NCBI GenBank assembly: GCA_934486825.1
Contig: CAKSQF010000002.1
Location: 62,001-126,000 of the forward strand
DNA: 64,000 bases
Direction of reading: 5' to 3'
Source of the DNA: an uncultured Eubacteriales bacterium
GTDB lineage: Bacteria; Bacillota; Clostridia; Oscillospirales; CAG-272
In this document: positions 9,130 through 19,778 of the stretch, piece by piece
Position numbering within the stretch: the stretch's first letter is position 1
Layout of the letters: each line of letters starts with the position of its first letter
Position numbers and translations under genes: made by a program
Notes under the pieces: generated by a model
What the model was told of the DNA's origin: nothing
The model's input: only the letters and a program-made list of their open reading frames with translations
The model's database searches: none

Positions 9130-10656
9130 TTATTTGCCGAAAACAATTACATTTTCGTTCGGAACCTTCTCGCCCGCAACACCTGTATTTCTGAACAGTA
9201 TTCCGTTGCCGAGGTTCCCGATTTGCATGTTCATAAAGTCATCGGCACTGCCGGAATAATGGATTTTCATGTAGTCGTTGTTCTTGAATGCATAATTTCC
9301 GATGCTCTCAAGACTTGACGGCAGATAAAGATTCCGGAGACCTTCAAGATCGCGCATCGATTCGAATCCGATTGAGATTATCCCCTCGGGGATAGTAATG
9401 TCTGTTATTCTGCTTTCATTCCTGATGGCGTTTTTTTCGATCGATGTCACCTTTTTGCCGCCTATTTCGGACGGAACCGTCAGCTTGGACCCATACATCG
9501 GATTGTACCCGGTAATACCGATCGTGCCGTCGTCCTTCAGCCTGTACGAAAATCCCCCGGGCTGTAAAAAGACGGTTAATGCAAATGTAACGGCAGACAT
9601 GAAAAGAGCGATCAGAATGTAGCCGCAGTTGGTAATCCTTCTGAAACGAACCGAGTTTGCCGCTGCAAGACGACTCTGCTCGGCGGCTTTTTTCTCGGCT
9701 TCATCACGGACAGTCTGTTCGTATCCTTCAAGAAGTATACGGTATTCGTCGTCGGCAAAGCGCTTGGCTTTTATGAAACGCAGATCGTCAAGCAGGGAAG
9801 TGCCGACATTTATTATGTCAGCCTCGTCGTCAATGTTGTACGAATCGAGTATTTCGTCAATAAGACCTTCGGCAACCGAATTGTCGGTAAAATCAAGACT
9901 GTCGCCCTTTAGTGTAAAGACCGCACTTGCAATCCTGCTTTTTATCCGTTCGGTAATGTCATACAGCTCGCGGGTAATAACGGTTATTTTTGTGCCGTCG
10001 TTGTTTGATACCGCACTTTCGGCTTCCACGCATTTTGCACTCAGCTCGTTTTCAAGCTGGATTATGTCGTGACTGAGCGATGTGTCAATACTGCGTACAA
10101 GCGCCGTGAGAGAGCGGATCGAGTCGGATAACGCGGGGCTTGACGACTTGTCGGCTATTTTGTCAAGATAGTCGGCAAATGTATAGATTGAATCGCTTTG
10201 CCTGCCCGTGTTACCTTCCCGCTTCTTTGATTTGTCGCCGTCGGGGATAATCAGAACGATAAGCTCACAGATTATCAGAACGGCATCGGTAATGATTACC
10301 GCAGCAAAGGATGCGACTCCGGCTCTCAGGAGCAGAAGATGGACGATCGAAAGGATGAAAAGACCGATGTGTATAACACATGTGCAGTCGCCGACAGGGA
10401 CGCGGAAGAGTCTGTTTTTCTTTTCATCGTTTTTGTCGGAGTATATGAACAACAGGATTACCTGAACGGCAACCGATAACGCAAGTCCCGCTGTTACGGC
10501 GGTGAAAATGAGACCGGGTGTGCCCGTGTACTCGCCGTTGCCGTACTTCTCAATGTATGTCGCGGTGTTTCCGTTGTATACGAGAAAAGCAAAGGGTACA
10601 AAAACCGTGAAGCTTATAAAGAGAAAGAGCATCTGAAGCAAATCGCTTTTTTTCAT
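9130..10656 (-). CDS. Membrane protein with C-terminal BspA-type leucine-rich repeats
   Basis: This 508-residue protein has about four hydrophobic segments in the first 140 residues (for example LLQMLFLFISFTVFVPFAFL and LIFTAVTAGLALSVAVQVI). A charged, probably helical region of about 200 residues follows (residues 140-335), then another membrane segment CGYILIALFMSAVTFALTV. The C terminus carries LRR_5-type repeats: LTVPSEIGGKKVTSIEKNAI, ITDITIPEGIISIGFESM, LRNLYLPSSLESIGNYAF. Such repeats usually mediate protein or surface contacts; here they would follow the last membrane segment, probably outside the cell. No enzymatic motif is seen. It is the third gene after DUF1385 and DUF2752 (30-base gap). 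Function unknown. Confidence 0.8.
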   Translation of the reverse strand: MKKSDLLQMLFLFISFTVFVPFAFLVYNGNTATYIEKYGNGEYTGTPGLIFTAVTAGLALSVAVQVILLFIYSDKNDEKKNRLFRVPVGDCTCVIHIGLFILSIVHLLLLRAGVASFAAVIITDAVLIICELIVLIIPDGDKSKKREGNTGRQSDSIYTFADYLDKIADKSSSPALSDSIRSLTALVRSIDTSLSHDIIQLENELSAKCVEAESAVSNNDGTKITVITRELYDITERIKSRIASAVFTLKGDSLDFTDNSVAEGLIDEILDSYNIDDEADIINVGTSLLDDLRFIKAKRFADDEYRILLEGYEQTVRDEAEKKAAEQSRLAAANSVRFRRITNCGYILIALFMSAVTFALTVFLQPGGFSYRLKDDGTIGITGYNPMYGSKLTVPSEIGGKKVTSIEKNAIRNESRITDITIPEGIISIGFESMRDLEGLRNLYLPSSLESIGNYAFKNNDYMKIHYSGSADDFMNMQIGNLGNGILFRNTGVAGEKVPNENVIVFGK

Positions 10657-10686
10657 TTTACCGATCCTTTCTTTCCTGTCGGCATC

Positions 10687-11127
10687 CTACATAAGGATGT
10701 CCCCGAGCGGGTCTATGCCGAAAAAGACAAGAAAAATATTGCGCAGAATAAAGAATACAGCCGTGCAGACTGCCAGAAAAAACGGAATACGCCTGTAAAC
10801 TCCGATGAGGATGCCCGGAAGAGCTTTCTTTGAAAAAATACCGAACAACCCGACCGCCTCATAGAAGCAGAACGCAATAATCAGAAGCAGAACAATCGGA
10901 TTGCAGAGCAGTGAGCCGATTATATCCCCGTGAATGAGCGAGAAAAAGGCACGTGTGCCGCCGCATCCGGGACAGTATATGTGAAACAGCTTTTTCAGCA
11001 GACACACGGATATGCCGAGCCGCATGCACAGCCTGAGAAAAAGCAGATATACCGCAAGCGAGCAGACGCATAAGACGTTGAAGGCAATAAAGCCGGAGAG
11101 AGTCTGCTTTTTCGGCGTTTTTTCCAT
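10687..11127 (-). CDS. DUF2752 family small membrane protein
   Basis: A 146-residue protein with three or four hydrophobic helices and the family hallmark CPGCGGTRAFFSLIHGD near residues 52-68. Members are short membrane proteins of unknown function with this conserved cysteine/glycine motif. Its ATG lies one base after the stop of the DUF1385 gene, so translation is probably coupled. Confidence 0.88.
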   Translation of the reverse strand: MEKTPKKQTLSGFIAFNVLCVCSLAVYLLFLRLCMRLGISVCLLKKLFHIYCPGCGGTRAFFSLIHGDIIGSLLCNPIVLLLIIAFCFYEAVGLFGIFSKKALPGILIGVYRRIPFFLAVCTAVFFILRNIFLVFFGIDPLGDILM

Positions 11128-11128
11128 G

Positions 11129-12217
11129 TTACCAGTTGTCCTTGTCGGGATCGTCGGGTATGACCCTTGTCATTGCCTCAATCGCACATTCTATCATGGA
11201 ATCATCGGGTTCGAGGACGGTGATGTGCTGAAGTGCGATCCCGGGAGCGGAAATGATTTTTGTCAGTGTATTGTCGTGACGCCCGGCAAATTTGATAAGC
11301 TCATAGCCTATTCCTATGGTTATCGGAAGGAGAAGAAGACGGATGACAAAACGCAAAAGCCAGCTTTCGACATTTATGAAAAAGCCTATGAAAATACCGA
11401 CGATAAGCATGAGGATGAGGAAGGAGGTCCCGCATCTCGGGTGGAATCGCCCCTGCTTTCTGACATTTTCGACCGTAAGCTCAAGCCCGTGCTCATAGCA
11501 GAATATCGTTTTGTGCTCGGCACCGTGGTACATGAATGTGCGCCTGATGTCTTTCATGTAGGAAATCGCCCACATGTATGTTACAAGAAGAACTATTTTG
11601 AGAACTCCTTCGAATGCCGATCTGCCGAGCCTGCCCCAGAATCCTTCGGCGTCCCCGAATATCAGACTTCCGAGAAATGTCGGAAGCAGGATGAATATGC
11701 CGATCATCAGCACAAATGCGATCACAATCGATGCAACCATCGTGATGTTGAACCAGACCGGATTTTTTGCTTTTTCGTTTGTTTTCTTCTCGGCACTTCC
11801 GGTATCGATCGGTACCTCGTGAGTCTCCGGCGCTTCCGCGTTCTGCGTCGGCGTAATCTCTGTTACGGCTTCCGATGCGCAAACGCCCGTATCGGTTGTA
11901 TCCGGGCAGGGCGTGCCGCATGCCGCGTCCGTGTCCGTACCGCTATCCTGCGGCTGTTCGGCAAGTATGTCCTGTACAGCAATATCGGCTGAGCGCATCA
12001 TGCATTTGTATCCGAGCGTCAGCGAGGATGCCATGCCGAAAATTCCGCGTATGATCGGCAGACGCAGTATCGGCGAGCTTTTGCCGCTGTTTTTCCATTC
12101 TTCGGTGATTATTTTTCCGGAGGTGTTCCTGACCGCCATTGCGGTTTTTTCGGGACCGCGCATCATTATTCCTTCAATGAGCGCCTGACCTCCTATTGAT
12201 GTTTTTTTGAGAGACAC
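11129..12217 (-). CDS. DUF1385 membrane protein, YqhQ family
   Basis: A 362-residue protein beginning with the family signature SIGGQALIEGIMMRGPEKTAMAVR. A low-complexity Asp/Thr/Glu/Ala-rich insertion covers roughly residues 85-150. It is followed by two membrane segments, the conserved GAEHKTIFCYEHGLELTVENVR-type block (split here as HKTIFCYE and ELTVENV), HPRCGTSFL, and further helices. The start is a GTG preceded by AGGAAG at a good distance; an out-of-frame ATG lies in the spacer. The family is widespread in sporulating Firmicutes and its role is not established. First gene of a three-gene operon. Confidence 0.88.
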   Translation of the reverse strand: MSLKKTSIGGQALIEGIMMRGPEKTAMAVRNTSGKIITEEWKNSGKSSPILRLPIIRGIFGMASSLTLGYKCMMRSADIAVQDILAEQPQDSGTDTDAACGTPCPDTTDTGVCASEAVTEITPTQNAEAPETHEVPIDTGSAEKKTNEKAKNPVWFNITMVASIVIAFVLMIGIFILLPTFLGSLIFGDAEGFWGRLGRSAFEGVLKIVLLVTYMWAISYMKDIRRTFMYHGAEHKTIFCYEHGLELTVENVRKQGRFHPRCGTSFLILMLIVGIFIGFFINVESWLLRFVIRLLLLPITIGIGYELIKFAGRHDNTLTKIISAPGIALQHITVLEPDDSMIECAIEAMTRVIPDDPDKDNW

Positions 12218-12382
12218 TGTCCATTCTTCCTTTCGGACTTTTTATGTATTTTAACTCTCAAATGTGAACTTCGTATGAATGTTTTCCGTATAACCGATGT
12301 TTTTTTGCCGGAGCGGCAGTACATGCGGACAGAGTGAAGGGCTGAAGGGAAAAATATATTTTCCCAAAAGGCATCTATCCTC

Positions 12383-12410
12383 TTGCAAAAAACGAAAAAA
12401 TGTTTATAAT
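12383..12410 (+). promoter_or_regulatory. Promoter upstream of trkA
   Basis: TTGCAA, 16-base spacer, TATAAT, ending about 56 bases before the trkA start. The -10 is consensus and the -35 matches in four of six bases. No obvious c-di-AMP (ydaO-type) riboswitch fits in the short leader. Confidence 0.6.
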
Positions 12411-12465
12411 ATTCCATAGGCGTCGGTGTGACGCCGCAGTTTTATCGGGGAGCGGATTTGATTAC

Positions 12466-13839
12466 ATGAAAATTGTTGTTGCCGGTGACGGCAAGGTCGG
12501 CGATACACTTATCGGATATATTGCCGCCGAGGGACATGATGTTACGGTCATTGATACAAATCCCATGGCAATAGACAATGTCGTGAACAGATTTGACGTA
12601 ATGGGAATCGTCGGAAACGGCGCATCGTATGAAACACAGACCGAGGCGGGTGTCGGCTCGGCTGACCTTTTCATAGCCGTTACATATTCGGACGAGCTTA
12701 ATCTTATGAGCTGTATAATCGCCAAAAAGCTGGGCGCGGGAAACACGATTGCAAGAGTAAGAAATCCCGATTATGCGAAATCGACATTTTTTCTTTCGCG
12801 TAAGCTCGGAGTCGATCTGATAATAAATCCCGAGGATCAGGCGTCGCATGAGATCGCAAGACTTCTGCGTTTCCCGGCGGCAATGAAAATAGACGAGTTT
12901 TCAAGAGGAAAAGCCGAGCTTGCCGAAATAAAGATATCCGCGGATCATCCGCTGATCGGCAGGAATCTTGTCGGACTTGAGAAGGCTTTCGGCGTGCGTG
13001 TGCTGATATGTACTGTACGCCGCGGCGATGAGGTGATTATTCCGAGAGGCGATTTCGTTTTCAGACAGGGGGATATAGTCGGTGTTGCCGCATCGCAGAC
13101 CGATCTGTCGAGATTTTTCGATAAGCTCGGACTTCTGAAAAAACGCGTCAGATCGGTAATCATAGCGGGCGGCGGAAAGACGGCGCTCTATCTTGCGCAG
13201 AGGCTTGTCCCTCTCGGAATGAAGGTAAAGCTGATCGAGGCCGATGAGTCGCGGTGCAATGAACTTTCGGCACTTTTGCCGTCGTCCGTCACGGTTATAA
13301 ACGGGAATTGTATAGACTCCGAACTGCTTGTTGACGAGGGACTTGAAGGCGCCGACGCATGTATTGCACTTACCGGCTCGGACGAGCTCAATGTCGTCGT
13401 TTCGATGTTTGCACACAGTAAAGGAGTGGGCAAGGTCATCGCCAAAATAACAAAAATATCGTCGGTCGGTATGTTGGAACCCGCCGGAATCGATTCGATT
13501 ATATCACCGAGGGCGGTAACGTCGGACGGGGTCCTGAGATATGTCCGCGGCATAGAGAGCGGCAGAAAGGGCTCGCGTGTTTCGGGAAATATAAAAACAT
13601 TGTATAAGATCTGCGACAATAAAGCCGAAGCGCTTGAGTTTGACGTAACACCGAATTTCGGATATTGCGGAGTGGCGCTAAAGGATCTGAAAATCAAGAA
13701 AAATCTGCTGATCGCGTCAATAGTCAGAAATGACAGCGTGCTGATTCCCGGAGGACTTACGACAATCGAGTCGGGTGACAGCGTCATTGTTGTCACTACC
13801 GATGAACAGCTCTGCGATATCAATGATATTATGGCATAA
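12466..13839 (+). CDS. trkA: Trk potassium uptake system peripheral subunit TrkA
   Basis: A 457-residue cytoplasmic gating protein with two RCK halves. The first NAD-binding motif is IVVAGDGKVGDTLIGY with VIDTNP; the second is SVIIAGGGKTALYLAQRL with IEADESRC. Each Rossmann domain is followed by a TrkA-C domain (residues about 140-220 and 375-457). It binds nucleotides and controls the TrkH channel. The ATG at 12466 gives the standard start MKIVVAGDGKVG; an in-frame upstream start at 12400 would add 22 unrelated residues overlapping the -10 box. It sits 13 bases before trkH, as usual. Confidence 0.95.
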   Translation: MKIVVAGDGKVGDTLIGYIAAEGHDVTVIDTNPMAIDNVVNRFDVMGIVGNGASYETQTEAGVGSADLFIAVTYSDELNLMSCIIAKKLGAGNTIARVRNPDYAKSTFFLSRKLGVDLIINPEDQASHEIARLLRFPAAMKIDEFSRGKAELAEIKISADHPLIGRNLVGLEKAFGVRVLICTVRRGDEVIIPRGDFVFRQGDIVGVAASQTDLSRFFDKLGLLKKRVRSVIIAGGGKTALYLAQRLVPLGMKVKLIEADESRCNELSALLPSSVTVINGNCIDSELLVDEGLEGADACIALTGSDELNVVVSMFAHSKGVGKVIAKITKISSVGMLEPAGIDSIISPRAVTSDGVLRYVRGIESGRKGSRVSGNIKTLYKICDNKAEALEFDVTPNFGYCGVALKDLKIKKNLLIASIVRNDSVLIPGGLTTIESGDSVIVVTTDEQLCDINDIMA

Positions 13840-13852
13840 GTGAGGCAATGAC

Positions 13853-15298
13853 GTGAATCACAGAATGGTTGTATATATAACGGGTCATCTGATGCGTGTC
13901 GAGGCGCTGCTCATGCTTCTGCCGACATGCTGTGCTCTTGTATACAGAGAAAATCCGACACCGTTTGCGGTACCGATCGCGGCGCTTCTCATCTGCGGAA
14001 GTATTTTGTGTCTTCTGCGCCCGAAGAATACGAGACTTACCGCAAGGGACGGATTTGTTACGGTTGCGCTTTCGTGGATAGTGCTTTCGCTTTTCGGCAT
14101 GCTGCCGTTTATTATATCCGGTTTCATAACATCTCCGGCAGACGCTTTTTTTGAGACAGTGTCCGGATTTACAACGACCGGTTCGAGCATTTTGAATGAT
14201 ATAGAGATACTTCCGCGCGGGATTCTTTTCTGGCGCAGTTTCACAAACTGGATCGGCGGAATGGGAGTGCTTGTGTTCATGCTCGCCCTCCTGCCGCAGT
14301 CGGATATACGCGACTCTCGGATGGTGCATGTCATGCGTGCCGAGGTTCCGGGACCGAAGGTCGGCAAGCTTGTTTCGTCGCTGAAGCATACGGCGATAAT
14401 CATGTACATGCTTTATATAGGACTTACTCTTGTCCAGCTTGTGCTGCTTTTGTTCAGAGTTGACTTCTATAATGCGGTACTGATATCGTTTTCAACGGCG
14501 GGAACCGGCGGATTTTCGAACATGAATAACAGTATCGCCGCCTATTCCAGCATTTATGTCGAAGTTGTCACCACTGTTTTCATGATATTGTTCGGAATAA
14601 ATTTCAACCTGTTCTATCTTGTAATTACCGGTAAGCTTTTGCAGGCGCTGAAATCGGAGGAGCTTATATGCTATCTGACGATCTATGCGGCGGCAACGCT
14701 GACGGTTGCACTGAACATCATGAAAATATGCGGAGGCTTTGCTTCCGCACTCAGATATGCGGCATTCCAGAGCGCGTCGATTATGTCAACGACCGGCTTT
14801 GTCACGGCTGATATAACAACATGGCCGGCACTGTCGCAGACGGTTTTGCTGCTTCTGATGTTTATAGGCGGGTGCGCCGGATCGACCGGAGGCGGTCTCA
14901 AGGTAGGACGTCTGATAATACTTCTGAAGTCGGCGTTCCGCGAGATACGCTATGTCATACAGCCGCGGACGGTCAGAACGGTCAGATTCGAAGGAAAGAC
15001 GGTCGAAAACGACGTCGTAAGAGGGACAGGCAATTATTTTGTAATTTATATGCTTGTGCTCGTTGTTTCGACAATCGCTGTCTCCGCGATCGAAAAAACC
15101 GATGTGGTTACCGATTTTACCGCCGTCGTTTCCTGTCTGAATAATATCGGTCCGGGTCTCGGAACGCTCGGCATGGGAAACTTTTCGGCGTTTTCCGGTT
15201 TGACAAAGCTGATACTTTCCGCAGATATGCTGCTCGGAAGACTTGAAATATACCCGTTTCTGATTCTTTTTTCCGGGTCTGCCGGCAGAGAAAGATAA
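13853..15298 (+). CDS. trkH: Trk potassium uptake system membrane subunit TrkH
   Basis: This 481-residue membrane protein has about 10 hydrophobic segments. The four selectivity-filter loops characteristic of the family are visible: SGFTTTGSSIL, STAGTGGFSNMN, STTGFVTADI and NIGPGLGTLG. It forms the ion-conducting dimer that takes up K+ and is gated by TrkA. The GTG at 13853 is preceded by GAGG with a seven-base spacer. Operon with trkA. The 43 bases after it show no terminator before the next gene. Confidence 0.94.
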   Translation: MNHRMVVYITGHLMRVEALLMLLPTCCALVYRENPTPFAVPIAALLICGSILCLLRPKNTRLTARDGFVTVALSWIVLSLFGMLPFIISGFITSPADAFFETVSGFTTTGSSILNDIEILPRGILFWRSFTNWIGGMGVLVFMLALLPQSDIRDSRMVHVMRAEVPGPKVGKLVSSLKHTAIIMYMLYIGLTLVQLVLLLFRVDFYNAVLISFSTAGTGGFSNMNNSIAAYSSIYVEVVTTVFMILFGINFNLFYLVITGKLLQALKSEELICYLTIYAAATLTVALNIMKICGGFASALRYAAFQSASIMSTTGFVTADITTWPALSQTVLLLLMFIGGCAGSTGGGLKVGRLIILLKSAFREIRYVIQPRTVRTVRFEGKTVENDVVRGTGNYFVIYMLVLVVSTIAVSAIEKTDVVTDFTAVVSCLNNIGPGLGTLGMGNFSAFSGLTKLILSADMLLGRLEIYPFLILFSGSAGRER

Positions 15299-15341
15299 AG
15301 AAAAATGATAAAGCTACCCCAACGAAATGAAAGGATTTTTT

Positions 15342-16997
15342 ATGCGTTTGTTTAAAAGAATTGCGGTTTTTTTGGTAATGTGCCTTCTGCCGATTGCATT
15401 GCTCACGGCTATTTCGTCAACTGCTGCGGGCAATGCCGTGATCAGCGTCGAGGACAATAATACTGCGGTTCGAGGCGGCAGGTTTACGGTTGACATTATA
15501 ATATCGAATAACCCCGGACTGAAACAGATCGACGTCGATCTGTCGTATGATCGTACCGTCATGCGACTTGAAAGCCTGTCGTTTGCCCAGTTTCTGCGGG
15601 ATGACGGCTCGGTGAGCTGTACCTTCGATAAAAGCAGGCTCACGATTACTTCCGATAACGGTGTTCTTTCGAGAAACGGAGTCTATGCGACCGCGACCTT
15701 TGTGCTTGATAACGGCGCAAAAAAGGGAGAATATAAAATAACACCGACCGCCGGGGCTTCCGGAATGAAGGATGCGGGCGGACAGACGGTAAAAGCGGAC
15801 TTTGTTGCGGGAACCGTTGAGCTTTCATGTTTCCATAATTACAGAAGGACGGTTTTCAAGCCGACCTGTAGCTCGGAAGGCTATACCGAGTACAGATGTA
15901 CCGAGTGCAGCATAACATATATCTCCGATTATGTTGACAGGATTGCGCATACATGGACCGTCATAGCGACGGAGGATCCGACCTGTACCGAGGCGGGCAG
16001 TATAACAAGAAAGTGTACGGTCTGCGGTGAAACGAAAACCGAGCAGAAGGGTGAACCGACAGGTCATAATTACGGAGACGGTGTGGTTACCGAACCGACC
16101 TGTACCTCACAGGGCTATACGACATACACATGCGATAAGTGCGGAAAGACTTTCCGCGATTCGTATACTCCGGTCAGTAATCACAGGTATGTAAAGACAT
16201 ATACCGAACAGGCAACCTGTTCTCATACCGGATTCGATCTGTATGCGTGTGAGTTCTGCGGTCAGTCTTATCAGATTACAATTCCGACGCTCGAACACCA
16301 TTGGAGAGTGACGAATGTCAATGCGTCGCATACCGAGCAGGGATGGTCACTGTACACCTGCACCTTCTGCGGACTGTCGATGCGCGGGAATTTTATAGAA
16401 AAGCTTGAATATAAAATGGTCTGGACCGTGACGGTTGAGCCTACATGCGAAACGACGGGAATCAGAACCGGGGTCTGCTCGGACGGATGCGGATATACAA
16501 TCACCGAAGAAATACCGCCGCTCGGACACAGCTACGGAGAATGGACAAGGATCAAAAAAGCAACGCTTGTAAGTAAGGGACTGTGGCAGGCAAGCTGCAG
16601 GCATTGCGGACAAACGGTCACAGCAACAACGGCACATCTTGAAGATATGGGAGCAGACAGCGAACCGACGCCTTATACGCTTTCTTTCTGGAAACAGGTT
16701 GTCGGCAGGATAGCAACCTCCACACTTTATACGGCAGTGGCGGTTTCGGTAATAGGACTGCTGTTTGTAATTATACTTGTGGCAATGATCCTGCACGCAA
16801 AAAAGAGAAGGAAGGACAGATCCGCCGAGGAAATGGCAGAGTTCGCGGACGAGGTAAGCAAGGCGGTAATGGAAGACCCTCCCGCTCCCGATGATCTTCC
16901 GGACAGCTTTTGCCTTGACAGAGACGATTTTGATCTGCCCGGAAAAACATTCACGGTTGCCGATACGTCGGATGCGGGCGAAAACAACGCAATATAA
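15342..16997 (+). CDS. Secreted membrane-anchored protein with cohesin-like domain and seven Cys-rich repeats
   Basis: This 551-residue protein begins with a signal peptide (RLFKRIAVFLVMCLLPIALL, then A-rich cleavage region near residue 30). Residues about 35-165 resemble a cohesin-type domain: VEDNNTAVRGGRFTVDI, LKQIDVDLSYDRTVMRL, GVYATATFVL. Seven tandem units of 37-40 residues follow, of the form TC-x4-G-x4-C-x2-C-G, for example PTCTSQGYTTYTCDKCGKTF; units 5 and 7 lack the first Cys. A C-terminal membrane helix (VSVIGLLFVIILVAMILHA) is followed by KKRRKD and an acidic cytoplasmic tail. The ATG at 15342 follows AAGGA; the upstream ATG at 15327 has no ribosome site. Probable surface protein; ligand unknown. 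The repeats may bind zinc or be disulfide-linked. Confidence 0.82.
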   Translation: MRLFKRIAVFLVMCLLPIALLTAISSTAAGNAVISVEDNNTAVRGGRFTVDIIISNNPGLKQIDVDLSYDRTVMRLESLSFAQFLRDDGSVSCTFDKSRLTITSDNGVLSRNGVYATATFVLDNGAKKGEYKITPTAGASGMKDAGGQTVKADFVAGTVELSCFHNYRRTVFKPTCSSEGYTEYRCTECSITYISDYVDRIAHTWTVIATEDPTCTEAGSITRKCTVCGETKTEQKGEPTGHNYGDGVVTEPTCTSQGYTTYTCDKCGKTFRDSYTPVSNHRYVKTYTEQATCSHTGFDLYACEFCGQSYQITIPTLEHHWRVTNVNASHTEQGWSLYTCTFCGLSMRGNFIEKLEYKMVWTVTVEPTCETTGIRTGVCSDGCGYTITEEIPPLGHSYGEWTRIKKATLVSKGLWQASCRHCGQTVTATTAHLEDMGADSEPTPYTLSFWKQVVGRIATSTLYTAVAVSVIGLLFVIILVAMILHAKKRRKDRSAEEMAEFADEVSKAVMEDPPAPDDLPDSFCLDRDDFDLPGKTFTVADTSDAGENNAI

Positions 16998-17003
16998 CGC
17001 AAT

Positions 17004-17044
17004 AAAAAAATCCGATCACCCGGAAAGGGTGATCGGATTTTTTT
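17004..17044. terminator. Bidirectional terminator between the surface-protein gene and atpC
   Basis: An 18-bp inverted repeat (AAAAAAATCCGATCACCC and complement, loop GGAAA) with A and T runs at both ends. It serves two convergent transcripts and overlaps the last bases of atpC. Confidence 0.93.
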
Positions 17045-17465
17045 ATCTGTCCGAGCCGTATTTGTCGGCAACCATAAGTCTTATAAGAGCGCGTTCAAGC
17101 TTTGCTTCGGCAACATCAAGGTCGTATGCCGACCGTTTTTCGGCAATCCGCTCTTCTGCAAGCTGTTTTGCCCTTTTCGCCCTTTCAATGTCAATATCAT
17201 CCGCAAATTCAAAGGTTGTTGCAATTATACGGATCCTGTTGTCCGATACCGAAATAAAGCCCTTGCTGCACGCGGCATAACGCATCTGTCCGTCGGGTGT
17301 CTGTATTCTGATCTCGCCGTAGTCGATCATGGTCATGTAGTCGGCATGCCTGTTCAGTATGCAGACATCGCCGACGACCGTACGTGCCTTTACGCTTTTT
17401 ACCTGACCGTCAAAAGCAACGCCGTCGGTCGTACATACCTGCAAAGTGAGCTGATTATCATCCAT
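17043..17465 (-). CDS. atpC: F-type ATP synthase epsilon subunit
   Basis: A 140-residue protein with an N-terminal beta-sandwich (LQVCTTDGVAFDGQVKSVKA, VGDVCILNRHADYMTMIDYG) and C-terminal two-helix region (ERAKRAKQLAEERIAEKR). It is part of the central rotor stalk and can inhibit ATP hydrolysis. The ATG at 17465 follows AAGGAAG ten bases upstream; a TTG at 17474 is too close to that site. Last gene of the atp operon, followed at once by the terminator. Confidence 0.92.
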   Translation of the reverse strand: MDDNQLTLQVCTTDGVAFDGQVKSVKARTVVGDVCILNRHADYMTMIDYGEIRIQTPDGQMRYAACSKGFISVSDNRIRIIATTFEFADDIDIERAKRAKQLAEERIAEKRSAYDLDVAEAKLERALIRLMVADKYGSDR

Positions 17466-17497
17466 AATGTGCAATCTTCCTTACGTAAGTTAGTCGG

Positions 17498-18907
<1,410 letters not shown>

Positions 18908-18930
18908 TCAGTTTGTTGTTTGTGAGTCTG

Positions 18931-19776
18931 TCAGGACTCCGCTCCGGCTACGATCTCGGTTATTTCCTGTGTAATTACCGATTGCCGCGCCCGGTTGTAC
19001 TGGAGCCGCATGTCTTCGAGCATTTTTTCTCCGTTTTTGTTTGCACTGCTCATCGAATTGCGCCTTGCGGCATGCTCCGCGGCAATCGATTCGCAGACCG
19101 CACAGTAGAGAAGTGCGGATATATACTGAACGGTCACGGCTTCGAGAAGCTCGTCGGCAGACGGCTCGTATATGGTAAGCTCTTTTGAATATTCTTCCGA
19201 TTTTTTTTCGGCAAACGGGAGTATCTGTTCGATAACCGGTACCTGTGTCAGGATGGAGTCGAATTTTGTGTAGGCAAGCTTTATCCTGCCGAAGCGATCG
19301 GCGGTATATGCATCGCATATCAGCTTGCCGACGGCAAAGCAGTCGGACGTTTTTATGTCCGATGTAAGTCCGTACGCCGAACTGATAATTTCTTTGCCGC
19401 TCTGTTTGTAGTGCTCAAGACTCTTTTTCCCGATCGGCAGTATCGCAACGGTATCGTTACCGATATCCTCTCTGACCGCACGGAAAAGATTTGTGTTGTA
19501 TCCGCCGGCAAGACCTCTGTCGCCGCCGATTACGATATAACAGGATTTTTCGCTTTCGCGTATCCCGAAAAACTTTGACTGTGCCGCGGTACGGTCGTTG
19601 CGCAGGGCGTCTATCGTTTCGGACAGTATTTCGTGTACCGGCTTCGTGACAGTAGCCCGTTCCTTTGCTTTTCTTAATTTTGATGTCGAAACAAGCTCCA
19701 TTGCATGTGTTATCTGCATGGTGTTTTCAACACTCTTTATGCGGTTTTTTACCGCCTTCATCGAAATTCCAGCCAT
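18931..19776 (-). CDS. atpG: F-type ATP synthase gamma subunit
   Basis: This 281-residue protein forms the rotating central shaft. The N-terminal coiled-coil helix begins MAGISMKAVKNRIKSVENTM with the conserved ITHAMELVSTSKLRKAK. The Rossmann-like middle contains GDRGLAGGYNTNLFR, and the C-terminal helix contains NRARQSVITQEITEIVAGAES. GAGGAAGG lies before the ATG, which starts two bases after the atpA stop. Confidence 0.97.
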   Translation of the reverse strand: MAGISMKAVKNRIKSVENTMQITHAMELVSTSKLRKAKERATVTKPVHEILSETIDALRNDRTAAQSKFFGIRESEKSCYIVIGGDRGLAGGYNTNLFRAVREDIGNDTVAILPIGKKSLEHYKQSGKEIISSAYGLTSDIKTSDCFAVGKLICDAYTADRFGRIKLAYTKFDSILTQVPVIEQILPFAEKKSEEYSKELTIYEPSADELLEAVTVQYISALLYCAVCESIAAEHAARRNSMSSANKNGEKMLEDMRLQYNRARQSVITQEITEIVAGAES

Positions 19777-19778
19777 AA

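Noticed and set aside
12411..12465. c-di-AMP riboswitch before trkA
   Set aside because: The leader after the promoter is only about 50 bases, too short for the ydaO-type fold.
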